Below the pieces are notes generated by a model. The model ran no database searches, was not told where the DNA came from, and saw nothing but the letters and a program-made list of their open reading frames with translations. Below, one piece after another: positions 18,231 to 27,233 of a stretch of 64,000 nt of DNA. The position numbers and the translations under genes are program-made. Source of the stretch: Magnetovibrio sp. PR-2 (lineage in GTDB: Bacteria > Pseudomonadota > Alphaproteobacteria > Rhodospirillales > Magnetovibrionaceae). The stretch's first letter is position 1. Each line of letters begins with the position of its first letter. The stretch is from positions 186,001 through 250,000 of the forward strand of contig NZ_JBAHUR010000001.1 of NCBI RefSeq assembly GCF_036689815.1. Direction: 5' to 3'.

Positions 18231-18770
18231 TTACGCGAAAGCAAGTGACGTTTCGGTGTTATGTTCGCGCCTTAAGGTGCGGATTTCTTTGCGTTGCTCT
18301 AACAGCTGCACCACCAATGTGGCGAAGTCTTTGAGCATGTCTTGGTCTTCTTCGCTCATGCCTTCTTCGCGGGGTTGATTGTCGATGACGCACAGCGTGC
18401 CCAAAGCAAATCCATCGGAATTGACCAGCGGCGCGCCCGCATAAAAGATGACGTTGGGCGCATCGGTGACCAGGGGGTTGTCCTTAAAGACGTCTGATTT
18501 GGTCGCATCCGGCACGATGAAGACGTCACGCTGTTTGATCGCATGGGCGCAAAAGGCATATTCGCGCGGCGTTTCGCGGGCATCCAGTCCGTGGGCAGAT
18601 TTAAACCATTGGCGTTTTTCATCAACCAGGCTCACCAACGAAATCGGCGCATGAAATATGCGCGCGGACAAGCGCGTGATGCAGTCGTAGGCCTCTTCGA
18701 AATCGGTGTCGAGCACGCCGTAATTGACCAAGGCGGCTAAGCGGTCGGCATCATCTGGGCTGTAAACCAT
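18231..18770 (-). CDS. GAF domain-containing sensory protein
   Basis: 179 residues from ATG 18770 (GGAG 13 bases and AAGAAG about 5 bases upstream); longer in-frame starts run to 18857 without a better signal. Almost the whole protein is one GAF domain: AALVNYGVLDTDFEEAYDCITRLSARIFHAPISLVSLVDEKRQWF, then REYAFCAHAI and GTLCVIDNQPRE, the last typical of the GAF group often fused to diguanylate cyclases or kinases. Here no output domain follows; a short helical tail (LEQRKEIRTLRREH) may be a coiled coil. Ligand unknown. Confidence 0.85.
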   Translation of the reverse strand: MVYSPDDADRLAALVNYGVLDTDFEEAYDCITRLSARIFHAPISLVSLVDEKRQWFKSAHGLDARETPREYAFCAHAIKQRDVFIVPDATKSDVFKDNPLVTDAPNVIFYAGAPLVNSDGFALGTLCVIDNQPREEGMSEEDQDMLKDFATLVVQLLEQRKEIRTLRREHNTETSLAFA

Positions 18771-18909
18771 TGTCTTCTTTCTCCACACGGCGAATATGTA
18801 ACGCTGCCCCTTATGGTCATATTTATGAACGATTTGGCAGATATCCAGTGTAATCATCCGTTAAGTCTCAAACGCTATTCTGCTCGCTTGATTGAAAAGG
18901 ACTGCTGTC

Positions 18910-20448
18910 TTGCTTTTGCGCGCCATTGCCACCGTGGGCTCTATGACCCTGATTTCCCGCATCCTGGGCTTTGTCCGCGATGTGGCGGTCGCCTGGGCGT
19001 TGGGGGCCAGTTGGATGGCCGACGTCTTTTTTGTGGCGTTTAAGCTGCCGAATTTGTTCCGTCGCTTGTTTGCCGAAGGGGCGTTTAACCTCGCGTTTGT
19101 GCCGATTTTTGCCGGAAAGCTGGAAACGGAAGACAATCAAGACGGCGCCTCAGGTGCGCGCACCTTTGCCGCCCAAGCTCAAAGCGGGCTTTTGGTGGTG
19201 CTGTTGATGTTCACCATCGTCATCGAGCTCGCCATGCCGTGGGTGGTGATGGCCATCGCCCCGGGGTTTTTAGACGAGCCGCAAAAATACGATCTCGCCG
19301 TGGATTTGATGCGCATCACCTTTCCGTATCTGATCTTTATCTCCTGGGTTTCGCTGTTAGGCGGGATCATGAATTCCCTGCACAAGTTCTGGCAGGCCGC
19401 AGCCACGCCGGTTTTGTTGAACATCACCTTGATCACGTCGGTGTTTGCCTTAACACCTTTAATGCCCAGCCCCGCCCACGCGCTCAGTTGGGGTGTGGCT
19501 TTGGGCGGCGTGGTGCAGTTGTTGTGGATGGTTTATCACGTCACCAAAGCCGGATGGCGCCCAAAACTGGTGCGCCCCAACATGACCGATGACGTCAAAC
19601 GCTTGCTCAAACGCATCGCCCCCGTGGCGGTCGGTGCGGGCATTTATCAGGTGAGCTTGCTCATCGACACCATCATCGCGTCCCTATTGGTGTCGGGATC
19701 GATTTCCTATTTGTTTTATGCCGATCGTCTGGTGCAGCTGCCTGTGGGCGTGGTGGGCGTGGCCGTGGGCACGGCGTTGCTGCCGATGCTCAGCCGCCAG
19801 ATTAAATCCGGCGATGACACCCAAGCCCAAGACAGCCAAAACCGCGCGGTGGAATTTGCGCTGTTGTTGACTTTGCCCGCAGCGGCGGCGCTGTTTATCC
19901 TCCCCGAAACGCTCATATCCGTGCTTTTCGAACGCGGAGAATTCGGCGCCGAAGCCACTCACAAAACGGCAATGGCGCTGATGGTGTTTGCGCTGGGTCT
20001 TCCGGCCTATGTCTTGGTCAAAGCCTTTGCCCCCGGTTATTTCGCCCGTGAAGATATGTCGACGCCGATTAAGATTGGTGCGGTGTGTGTTGCGGTGAAC
20101 ATCGCCATTGCTTTGGCCTTGATGGGGCCGTTGGCGCACGTGGGTTTGGCGGCGGCCACGGTGATCAGCCAATGGCTCAACGCGGGTTTGCTTGCGTTTT
20201 TCCTCATCAAACGCGGGCATTTTCACATGGACGGGCAGCTTAGGCGGCGCTTGTGGCGCACGCTGTTGGCGACGCTGATGATGGCGGGCGTGGTGTGGGG
20301 GTTAGATCAAGTGGTGGCGCAGTATCTTGGAAAAGTCCTGGGCCTGATCGCCATCGTGGTCGGCGGCATGCTCAGCTACGGCGCCGCCGCCCAGGTTTTG
20401 GGCGCAGCACGGCTCGGTGATCTCAAAGGTTGGATGCGCCGTTCTTGA
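18910..20448 (+). CDS. murJ: Lipid II flippase MurJ (MviN)
   Basis: About 512 residues. The start is TTG 18910, giving MLLRAIATVGSM, the usual family beginning, with AAAGGA 8-9 bases upstream; TTG 18892 would add six residues. MurJ flips lipid II across the inner membrane for peptidoglycan synthesis. The signature SRILGFVRDVAVAWALG contains the conserved Arg residues of the central cavity, followed by FKLPNLFRRLFAEGAFNLAFVPI. About 14 hydrophobic segments span the rest. trpS follows 78 bp downstream. Confidence 0.95.
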   Translation: MLLRAIATVGSMTLISRILGFVRDVAVAWALGASWMADVFFVAFKLPNLFRRLFAEGAFNLAFVPIFAGKLETEDNQDGASGARTFAAQAQSGLLVVLLMFTIVIELAMPWVVMAIAPGFLDEPQKYDLAVDLMRITFPYLIFISWVSLLGGIMNSLHKFWQAAATPVLLNITLITSVFALTPLMPSPAHALSWGVALGGVVQLLWMVYHVTKAGWRPKLVRPNMTDDVKRLLKRIAPVAVGAGIYQVSLLIDTIIASLLVSGSISYLFYADRLVQLPVGVVGVAVGTALLPMLSRQIKSGDDTQAQDSQNRAVEFALLLTLPAAAALFILPETLISVLFERGEFGAEATHKTAMALMVFALGLPAYVLVKAFAPGYFAREDMSTPIKIGAVCVAVNIAIALALMGPLAHVGLAAATVISQWLNAGLLAFFLIKRGHFHMDGQLRRRLWRTLLATLMMAGVVWGLDQVVAQYLGKVLGLIAIVVGGMLSYGAAAQVLGAARLGDLKGWMRRS

Positions 20449-20526
20449 TTTCTGTGACGCCTCGGTCCATAACCCCTTGCACAAATTGATCTTCAACCAT
20501 CCGGTCCACACGGAAGGAACCAAACC

Positions 20527-21528
20527 ATGTCTCGCATCTTCTCCGGCATTCAATCCACCGGCAATCTTCACTTGGGTAACTATTTGGGCGCGGTGCGCAA
20601 CTGGGTTCAGTTGCAAGATGACTATGAATGCATTTTCTGTGTCGTTGATATGCACGCCATCACCCAGTGGCAAGACCCTGCGGATTTGAAGGCGTCCACC
20701 CGTGAAGTGGCGGCGGCGATGATTGCGTCGGGCGTGGATGCGGACAAGCACATTATCTTCAACCAAAGTCAAGTGTCCGGTCATGCGGAACTGGCGTGGA
20801 TCTTCAACTGCGTGGCCCGTTTGGGCTGGCTCAACCGCATGACCCAGTTCAAGGACAAGGCGGGCAAAAACCGCGAAAAGGCCTCGGTGGGTTTGTATTG
20901 TTATCCGAACCTCATGGCGGCGGACATTTTGCTGTACAAAGCCACCCACGTTCCGGTGGGCGAAGACCAAAAGCAGCACTTGGAGCTGACCCGCGACATT
21001 GCGGACAAGTTCAACCACGACTACGGCGTGGACGGGTTCTTCCCTCAGCCTGAACCGCTGATTTTAGGCTCGGCCACCCGTGTGATGAGCTTGAAGGATG
21101 GCACCAAGAAGATGTCCAAGTCCGACCCGTCGGAATTGTCGCGCATCATCATGACCGACGACGCCGACGCCATCGCCAAAAAAATCCGCAAGGCCAAAAC
21201 GGACCCCGAACCCTTGCCCGAAACCAAAGACGGCATGGAAGGCCGCCCGGAAGTTGCCAACTTGCTGGGCATCTACGCCGCTTTGGCGGATTTGAGCCTG
21301 GACGACACCATCGCTGAATTTGCCGGCAAAGGCTTTGGCGACTTCAAAGGCGCGTTGGCCGATTTGGCGGTTGAAAAACTCAGCCCCATCCAAAACGAAA
21401 TGCGCCGTTTGATGGACGATCCGTCGTATGTCGATGGCGTATTGCGCAATGGTGCCGAGCGCGCCCGCGCAATTTCAGAGCCGATTTTGGACGAAATCAA
21501 AGACATCGTCGGGTTTTTACGGCCTTAA
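20527..21528 (+). CDS. trpS: Tryptophanyl-tRNA synthetase
   Basis: 333 residues, a normal length for bacterial TrpRS. It attaches Trp to tRNA-Trp. The class I signatures are [17 protein letters not shown] (HIGH-type motif) near the N-terminus and KKMSKSD (KMSKS) at residues about 195-201. Other family features include [28 protein letters not shown] lies ahead of the ATG. The gene ends at a palindromic repeat that may serve as a terminator. Confidence 0.97.
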   Translation: MSRIFSGIQSTGNLHLGNYLGAVRNWVQLQDDYECIFCVVDMHAITQWQDPADLKASTREVAAAMIASGVDADKHIIFNQSQVSGHAELAWIFNCVARLGWLNRMTQFKDKAGKNREKASVGLYCYPNLMAADILLYKATHVPVGEDQKQHLELTRDIADKFNHDYGVDGFFPQPEPLILGSATRVMSLKDGTKKMSKSDPSELSRIIMTDDADAIAKKIRKAKTDPEPLPETKDGMEGRPEVANLLGIYAALADLSLDDTIAEFAGKGFGDFKGALADLAVEKLSPIQNEMRRLMDDPSYVDGVLRNGAERARAISEPILDEIKDIVGFLRP

Positions 21529-21570
21529 GTTCGATGGTCAGCGGCACAAATCACTTCTATTGATTTTGAA

Positions 21571-21650
21571 CCACAGAGGACACAGAGCACACAGAGCATT
21601 CTTTTTCACCTCTGTGTCCTCCTTTTTCTCGGTGTTCTCTGTGGTGAAAA
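21571..21650. repeat. CACAGAG-type inverted repeat between convergent genes
   Basis: The left arm CCACAGAGGACACAGAG has two partners on the right, CTCTGTGTCCTC and TTCTCTGTGG, with T-rich spacers in between. Transcribed from either side it would form a long hairpin, so it may act as a bidirectional terminator for trpS and the convergent membrane gene. The direct-repeat version occurs at 1237-1264. Confidence 0.7.
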
Positions 21651-21653
21651 GAC

Positions 21654-22049
21654 CTATATCGCTTTGCGCGTCTGTAGATAAAGTCCCACCAGCACGGCAA
21701 AATACCCAGAAATCAGCCCCGTCTGCACCCAATAGGGTGTGAGGCTATGGTCCGGCCCCATGACGGAGGCCAAAGCGTCAGACATGTTCACCGCCGCAAG
21801 CCCCAACACCGTGATGCCCATCACCACCAAAGCCGTCGGCACGACGCTGATGTGGCGCGAAGCGGCGTGGAACAGGCCAATGTAGGCCACCACGGCAAAC
21901 GCAATGATCTTGTCCTGATAGGCGTAAAATGGTGTGTCGTAATACACAAACAGCAAAGGCGCTTTGATGCCAAAAAAGTGCGCCACCGCCATGCAACAAA
22001 AATAAGCCACTCCGGCCAACAAAGCGTACCGCAACAGGGGTGGTGTCAT
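21654..22049 (-). CDS. Hypothetical four-helix membrane protein
   Basis: 131 residues with four hydrophobic segments (about residues 5-25, 48-65, 70-90 and 107-127). Short polar loops include FFGIKAPLLFVYYDTPFYAYQDK. No catalytic motif or recognised family. It is transcribed divergently from nfuA; the 134-bp gap between them must hold both promoters. Confidence 0.65.
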   Translation of the reverse strand: MTPPLLRYALLAGVAYFCCMAVAHFFGIKAPLLFVYYDTPFYAYQDKIIAFAVVAYIGLFHAASRHISVVPTALVVMGITVLGLAAVNMSDALASVMGPDHSLTPYWVQTGLISGYFAVLVGLYLQTRKAI

Positions 22050-22183
22050 GGAAGTCTCCTGTGATCTGAATTTTGAGCGCCGTTCACTGTTTCAATATCC
22101 ACAATTTAACGTGGGTTGATCAATCACCCTTTTACCCCCATATTCCGATCAACAGATTTTAAGAGATAGCGGAGACAGCCCCC

Positions 22184-22732
22184 ATGTTTATCCAAACCGA
22201 AGCCACGCCGAACCCGGCGACGTTGAAATTCCTTCCGGGCCAAGCGGTTATGGCGTCCGGCACGGCTAACTTTACAGACGCCGAGAGTGCGGCAAAATCA
22301 CCTCTGGCGGTCACCTTGTTTGGCATCGACGGCGTGGACGGCATCTTTTTAGGCGCAGACTTTGTCACCGTGACCAAAACCGACGCGGTCGATTGGGACG
22401 TGGTCAAACCCCGCGTGCTTGCGGCTGTGATGGATCACTTCACCCAAGGCCTTCCAGTGATGGAAGACGCTGGCGAAGCCGCTGACGATGGTGCGGAAGA
22501 TTCCGATACCGTCAAACAAATCAAAGAGTTGATCGAAACCCGCGTGCGTCCGGCTGTTGCCCAGGACGGCGGCGATATCGTCTTCCGCTCCTTCGAAGAG
22601 GGTGTGGTTTACCTGCACATGCAAGGTGCCTGCGCGGGCTGCCCCAGCTCCACCGCGACGCTCAAAAACGGCATTGAAAACATGCTGCGCCACTTCGTTC
22701 CCGAAGTTACGGAAGTGCGCGCCGTTAACTAA
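22184..22732 (+). CDS. nfuA: NifU-family Fe-S scaffold/carrier protein (Nfu)
   Basis: 182 residues. Residues 1-90 are the Nfu N-terminal domain (MFIQTEATPNPATLKFLPG). Residues about 105-175 are the NifU C-terminal domain with the cluster-binding CAGC motif (YLHMQGACAGCPSSTATLKNGIENML). It carries [4Fe-4S] clusters to target enzymes. In this chromosome backbone it would normally be close to tsaB; here an accessory block of 8.3 kb separates them. Two hairpin terminators follow. Confidence 0.93.
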   Translation: MFIQTEATPNPATLKFLPGQAVMASGTANFTDAESAAKSPLAVTLFGIDGVDGIFLGADFVTVTKTDAVDWDVVKPRVLAAVMDHFTQGLPVMEDAGEAADDGAEDSDTVKQIKELIETRVRPAVAQDGGDIVFRSFEEGVVYLHMQGACAGCPSSTATLKNGIENMLRHFVPEVTEVRAVN

Positions 22733-22743
22733 GTGTCACAATT

Positions 22744-22770
22744 CCCGAGTTCGCGAATCGGGTTTTTTTT
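22744..22770 (+). terminator. Rho-independent terminator of nfuA
   Basis: Stem CCCGA/TCGGG containing an inner TTC/GAA pairing, followed by eight consecutive T residues. It starts 12 bp after the nfuA stop codon. Confidence 0.85.
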
Positions 22771-22784
22771 GATCAAAATTCTTT

Positions 22785-22816
22785 AGACCCCCAATCGTTT
22801 CGGTTGGGGGTCTTTT
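22785..22816 (+). terminator. Second hairpin terminator after nfuA
   Basis: AGACCCCCAA pairs with TTGGGGGTCT around a 9-base loop, followed by TTT. It lies 15 bp past the first terminator. Because the stem is flanked by an AT-rich segment on both sides it may work in both directions. Confidence 0.75.
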
Positions 22817-23091
22817 AGATTTATCTAAAGTATTCAGTAACTTCTCTTGTGTAAAAAAAAGGGGCTGGAAACGCGTGAAAAAAGCGCGTAGAAAAGCGCC
22901 CGAATTTCACCCGGTAGGGATCAGAACGAGATCCCGCAATGGCTGACAACAGCTCCGGAAGTGAAACAGATCGGTCGAAGCAGTGGTTTTGGAAACATTG
23001 CTCGAGGAGGGAACCGGTCTAGCAGAACGCCTTTTTGGGCAAGACGCAGACTTTGAACCTTTGTTTGATACGCCAGATCGAGACGCCGAAA

Positions 23092-24071
23092 TGAAAAATA
23101 CAGTTTGGAGCTCTTTGAGCGCCGCTTCCGTTTTGGGTGCAGCCCTTTACGCCACTGCCGCGTGGATGCCGGAACCGACCGGCACTGCGGCTGTCAGCGC
23201 AACCTTTGCCGATCCCGAAGCGGGCGTGGCCCAAGGTTTGGAGATGGAAATTTCCGTCGCCACGGTGCCGGAAGTGCTCAATGACATGGACACCGCCGCA
23301 GGCCCGCTGCCCAAAGGCCCCGATTACGACTTGGATGAAGTCTTGGCTGGCCAACGCGAAGTGCCGCGCATCACCCAGGCGGCTCTGCCCAAAAATTTGA
23401 GCGCCGTGCGCGAAACCAATGCGCGCAAACAAATCTTTTTCAAAACCGTGTTGCCGTTGGTGCTTCAGGTGAACGAACAGATCGAAGCCGAGCGCGGTCG
23501 TTTGTGGGAGCTGCAATCCCAAATCATGCGCGGCAAAGAGCTCGATGCGCTGGATCGTCTGTGGTTGGCCGTTTTGGCTGAACAGTACGGCACACGCCGG
23601 GGCGACATTGTTGCCATCTTAGAACGCCACGACGTGGTGCCGCCGTCTTTGGCCTTGGCCCAAGCAGCGACCGAAAGTGCTTGGGGCACGTCGCGTTTCG
23701 TGCGCGAAGGCAATGCCATGTTTGGCGAGTGGACCTTTAAGTCCGATCACAAAGGCATTGTGCCCAATGGCCGTGAAAACGGGAAAACCCACCGCGTGCG
23801 GGCGTTTGACACGTTGCAAGATTCGGTGCGCTCTTACGTCGCCAACTTGAACAAGCACCGCGCCTATAAAGAGTTCCGCGCCGAGCGCACACACATGCGC
23901 GCCCAAGGCCGTGTGGTCGACGGGATGGAGCTGGCCGGCACGCTGCACCGCTATTCCGAACGCGGCGCTGCTTATGTGGCGGAATTGCGCGCCATCATCT
24001 CCACCAACGATTTGGATCTGTTGGACAACGCCCAGCTGACGTCCAACGGCACGCTTGAGCCGATCATCTAA
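23092..24071 (+). CDS. Glucosaminidase-domain protein, Bax-like
   Basis: 326 residues from ATG 23092, which places a signal-anchor-like segment (SAASVLGAALYATAAWM) at the N-terminus. The same frame is open to GTG 22983. The C-terminal 170 residues match Bax-type glucosaminidases: PPSLALAQAATESAWGTSRF, with the catalytic Glu, then GNAMFGEWTF and RAFDTLQDSVRSYVANLNKHRAY. It likely cleaves or binds peptidoglycan in the periplasm. Upstream, another frame holds a 27-codon ORF from ATG 22939 that overlaps it, so the true N-terminus or a frame change is unresolved. Confidence 0.82.
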
Positions 24072-24976
24072 TAGCGTTTGGCCAAAGCCGCATAAGCTTC
24101 GCGGATAATGGCTTCGATTTCTTCCATGTGTTCGGCCAATCCATGGCCGGGCCTCCACGCTATGCAAATATCGCGTGATAACTTGGCGTTGCTGAGCTTG
24201 AGCACCTTCACCTCCGTCTGGTCCGGCATTTCAGAACGGATGTAGAGTTCCGGAAAAAACGACAAGCCCACACCCATGCCCACCATGTGACGCAAGGTAT
24301 CCAAGCTGGTGCCCTCATAGTCGGACAACAGCTTGGCCCCATGGGCATCACAGAGCTGGCGCACTTGGGCGTGCAGGTGGTGTCCGGCTTCCAGCGTTAA
24401 AACGTTTTGGCCGCGCAGGTCTTCGAGGGTGATGGCGTCCTTTTCACGCAATTCATGATCAGGTGCGCAGACAACAGAGAGGTTCTCTTGAAAAAGCTTG
24501 CGCACCTCCAAGCTGGAATGCACCACCGGCGCGGGCGTGAGCACCACGTCCAACTCGCCTTGCAGCAATTCGTCTTGAATGTCGCGGGGCGTGCTTTCGC
24601 GCACATAGAGTTTTAACGCGGGAAAGCGTTGGTGCATCACAGGCACCATGTGGGGCAAAAGATACGGCCCCAACGTCGGCGGCACGCCGAGCTTGAGTTT
24701 GCCGCTGAGCTGGGATCGGCTGGTGTCGATATAATCGACGATGCCCTGAACGTCGTCCAAGACTTTGCGCGCGCGCTCGATCACTTCGCGGCCCACAGGC
24801 GTTGGGCTGACGCCTTTGCGGTCACGATCCATTAAGCGGCAGCCGAGTTTGTGTTCCAGTGCGGAAAATTGGGCGCTCAAGGTCGGTTGCGCCACATGCA
24901 CGCGCTGGGCGGCGCGCCCGAAATGGCGTTCATCGTCAATGGCGACCAGGTATTGCAGCTGTCTCAATGTGGGCAT
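24068..24976 (-). CDS. LysR-family regulator, OxyR-like, lacking the peroxidatic cysteine
   Basis: 302 residues. The N-terminal winged helix (RQLQYLVAIDDERHFGRAAQRVHVAQPTLSAQ) and the ligand domain, including EGTSLDTLRHMVGMGVGLSFFPEL, match OxyR closely. The segment that in E. coli OxyR carries Cys199 (DGHC) reads EAGHH here, so the peroxide-reactive Cys is His 200, while the resolving-Cys equivalent (Cys 209) remains. Peroxide sensing by disulfide is therefore unlikely. It is divergent from nhaA-usp, the usual LysR target layout, and an ATAG-N7-CTAT site touches its own start codon. Confidence 0.85.
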   Translation of the reverse strand: MPTLRQLQYLVAIDDERHFGRAAQRVHVAQPTLSAQFSALEHKLGCRLMDRDRKGVSPTPVGREVIERARKVLDDVQGIVDYIDTSRSQLSGKLKLGVPPTLGPYLLPHMVPVMHQRFPALKLYVRESTPRDIQDELLQGELDVVLTPAPVVHSSLEVRKLFQENLSVVCAPDHELREKDAITLEDLRGQNVLTLEAGHHLHAQVRQLCDAHGAKLLSDYEGTSLDTLRHMVGMGVGLSFFPELYIRSEMPDQTEVKVLKLSNAKLSRDICIAWRPGHGLAEHMEEIEAIIREAYAALAKRY

Positions 24977-24993
24977 GATAGATAAAAACTATC
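24977..24993. promoter_or_regulatory. OxyR/LysR-type binding half-site at the regulator start
   Basis: GATAG - 7 bp - CTATC, matching the ATAG-N7-CTAT half of the OxyR consensus and the general LysR T-N11-A rule. It directly abuts the start codon of the LysR gene, in the place of a ribosome-binding site, and lies 92 bp upstream of nhaA. Position suggests autorepression; a second half-site further toward nhaA is only weakly visible. Confidence 0.55.
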
Positions 24994-25084
24994 AGTTTCG
25001 ACGATATCTTTCAATTTTAATAATCAAAGGAGAGTCCCCATACTTTAAGGAGCTGGTGCCCCTCCGTATGGTGAGAAGAGAACA

Positions 25085-26308
25085 ATGAACGCCTCATATG
25101 CATCCCAAAAACAGAGTTTTATCAACAAAGAAACCTTAGGCGGTGTGTTGTTGATGATGGCTGCGCTGGCCGCACTGCTGGTGAGCAATTCCCCCTTAAC
25201 CGGATATTACGTGGCCTTATTCGACACCCCCGTGTCCATGTCTGCAGGCCCGTTAAGCATCGACAAGCCTTTATTGCTGTGGGTGAACGACGGTTTGATG
25301 GCGATCTTTTTCTTTTTTGTCGGTCTGGAAATCAAACGTGAAGTGTTAGAGGGAAAGCTGTCGTCCCGAGATAAAGCAGCTCTCCCCCTGGTCGCTGCAG
25401 TGGGTGGCATGGTGGTACCAGCCCTGTTCTACCTCGCCATCAATGCCGCTACCCCCGAAAATTTGGGTGGCTGGGCCATTCCTGCAGCGACCGATATTGC
25501 TTTTGCCCTGGGCATCTTGGCGCTGTTGGGCCCCGCCGTGCCGCCGGTCCTGAAGGTTTTGTTGTTGGGCATTGCCATCATTGACGATTTGGGTGCGATT
25601 TTGGCCATTGCGCTGTTTTATACGGCGGATTTGTCGACGCAGTCCTTGGCCATCGGTGGGCTCGGCTTTTTGGTTTTGCTGGCGCTGAATTTTTTCGGTG
25701 TCAAACGCATCGCCCCTTATGTGCTGATCGGCCTGATCGTGTGGGTTGGGGTGTTGAAATCCGGTGTGCATGCGACGTTGGCCGGTGTGTTGATAGCGCT
25801 CACCGTGCCCATGCGCGACGACGAAGGAAACTCGCCGCTGACAGACGTCGAGCATGCACTGTTTCCCTGGGTGAGCTATTTTATCATGCCCGTGTTTGCC
25901 TTTGCCAATGCAGGTGTGTCTTTGGCGGGGTTGTCGTTTGCCGATCTTTTCACGCCCGTGCCCTTGGGCATTGCTTTGGGCTTATTCATCGGCAAACAGC
26001 TGGGCGTGATGTCCTTGATTTGGATCAGTGTGAAGGCCGGCCTGGCCCGCTTGCCCGACGGTGTCAGCTGGCGCGAGACCTATGGCGTTGCGTGCCTCAC
26101 CGGGATTGGCTTCACCATGAGCTTGTTCATCGGCACGTTGGCTTTCGACAGTCCCGATCAGCTCAACGCTGTGCGGTTGGGCGTGTTGATGGGCTCGTTA
26201 GCATCGGGTGCCCTGGGCTTCGTCGTGCTGCGCCGCGCACTGTCCGCCCGCCAAGACAATTCGACCAAAGCCGGAGAAAAAACCGCCCCGCAATCCCTTG
26301 CTGCGTAA
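25085..26308 (+). CDS. nhaA: Na+/H+ antiporter NhaA
   Basis: 407 residues, typical NhaA length, with about 12 membrane segments. It exchanges internal Na+ or Li+ for external H+ for sodium and pH homeostasis. The transport-site Asp pair is present in GIAIIDDLGAILAIALFY, and the family marks WVNDGLMAIFFFFVGLEIKREVLEG and PAATDIAFALGILALLG are intact. The start ATG is preceded by GAGAAGAGAA. It is divergent from the LysR gene and followed at 14 bp by usp, so both are probably one operon. Confidence 0.96.
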   Translation: MNASYASQKQSFINKETLGGVLLMMAALAALLVSNSPLTGYYVALFDTPVSMSAGPLSIDKPLLLWVNDGLMAIFFFFVGLEIKREVLEGKLSSRDKAALPLVAAVGGMVVPALFYLAINAATPENLGGWAIPAATDIAFALGILALLGPAVPPVLKVLLLGIAIIDDLGAILAIALFYTADLSTQSLAIGGLGFLVLLALNFFGVKRIAPYVLIGLIVWVGVLKSGVHATLAGVLIALTVPMRDDEGNSPLTDVEHALFPWVSYFIMPVFAFANAGVSLAGLSFADLFTPVPLGIALGLFIGKQLGVMSLIWISVKAGLARLPDGVSWRETYGVACLTGIGFTMSLFIGTLAFDSPDQLNAVRLGVLMGSLASGALGFVVLRRALSARQDNSTKAGEKTAPQSLAA

Positions 26309-26322
26309 AAAAGGACCTGATC

Positions 26323-27231
26323 ATGAAGCGCTTTAAAAAAATCATTGTCGTCTATGACATTTTACCCGGGGGAGATGAAACGCTCGAGCGTGCCATTGAA
26401 TTGGCGAAGCGGAACGACGCGCATTTGACACTGTTGAACGTGGTCGATCCGTCACGGGGTTGGGAGCACATCGACCAACACAAGCGCATGATCGAACGCG
26501 TCGCGGTTGGAATCCCCTTGCCAACATATCGCAAAGATCACGTTGTATTATTGGGGACACCAGTTATTGAAATCTTAGGTGAAGCCAGTGCCCGTCAAGC
26601 CGACTTGATCATGACCTCAGACGGTTATGCAGGCGAATATGAGCAGATGTTCGGCCTGGACCTAACGACGGACTTGATGCGGCGCGCCGATTGCCCTGTG
26701 TGGGTCGTGCATGCAAAGACCAAGCAGAACTATCACCGGGTGGTCGCAGCGGTCAATGCGGGCAAAGAAGACGCGCTCACGGACCCGGCCAATCGGCGCA
26801 TTTTGGAAATGGCTTCCTCCCTGGCCGAACTGGAACAGGCCGAGTTGCATGTGGTTTATGCTTGGGATTTTGAAGGCCAGGATAAAAACCGTATGGACAA
26901 CGGCCTTTCACCGAGCGAGTACGCGGATCGCATGAAACTTGCGCATTTGGAGCACTTGGGCCAATTGGTGGATCTTGGCCGCACTGTGTTGGGGGATCCC
27001 CTAACGTTTATCCCCGTGGTCCAGCATGGTGATGCCGTAAGCGTGGTGCACGACTATATCGAAACACAAAAAGCCGATATTTTGGTCACGGATGGCAAAG
27101 TGAGCAATCCGGTCATGAGTGCGATCATCAGCACCAAGGCGACGAAGTTTTTGGCACAGGCTGCATGTTCCGTTTTGTTTGCAAGGCCACTTCCTGCGAA
27201 CTTTGAACAGGCGGCTACAGCCGCAGAATAG
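26323..27231 (+). CDS. Tandem universal stress protein
   Basis: 302 residues from ATG 26323, AAAGGA about 7 bases upstream. The same frame is open further upstream but only as antisense-like sequence in nhaA. Two Usp domains follow each other (residues about 5-140 and 145-290), as in UspE. The first contains KKIIVVYDILPGGDETLERAIELAKR and ADLIMTSDGYAG, the second YHRVVAAVNAG and ADILVTDGKVSNPV. The G-2x-G-9x-G-S/T nucleotide motif is not clear, so ATP binding is doubtful. Linked with nhaA, it probably serves in ion or stress response. Confidence 0.88.
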   Translation: MKRFKKIIVVYDILPGGDETLERAIELAKRNDAHLTLLNVVDPSRGWEHIDQHKRMIERVAVGIPLPTYRKDHVVLLGTPVIEILGEASARQADLIMTSDGYAGEYEQMFGLDLTTDLMRRADCPVWVVHAKTKQNYHRVVAAVNAGKEDALTDPANRRILEMASSLAELEQAELHVVYAWDFEGQDKNRMDNGLSPSEYADRMKLAHLEHLGQLVDLGRTVLGDPLTFIPVVQHGDAVSVVHDYIETQKADILVTDGKVSNPVMSAIISTKATKFLAQAACSVLFARPLPANFEQAATAAE

Positions 27232-27233
27232 CG

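Noticed and set aside
25741-26322. Upstream extension of the universal stress protein frame
   Set aside because: This part overlaps nhaA in another frame and lacks Usp similarity; the Usp domain and a ribosome-binding site start at 26323.
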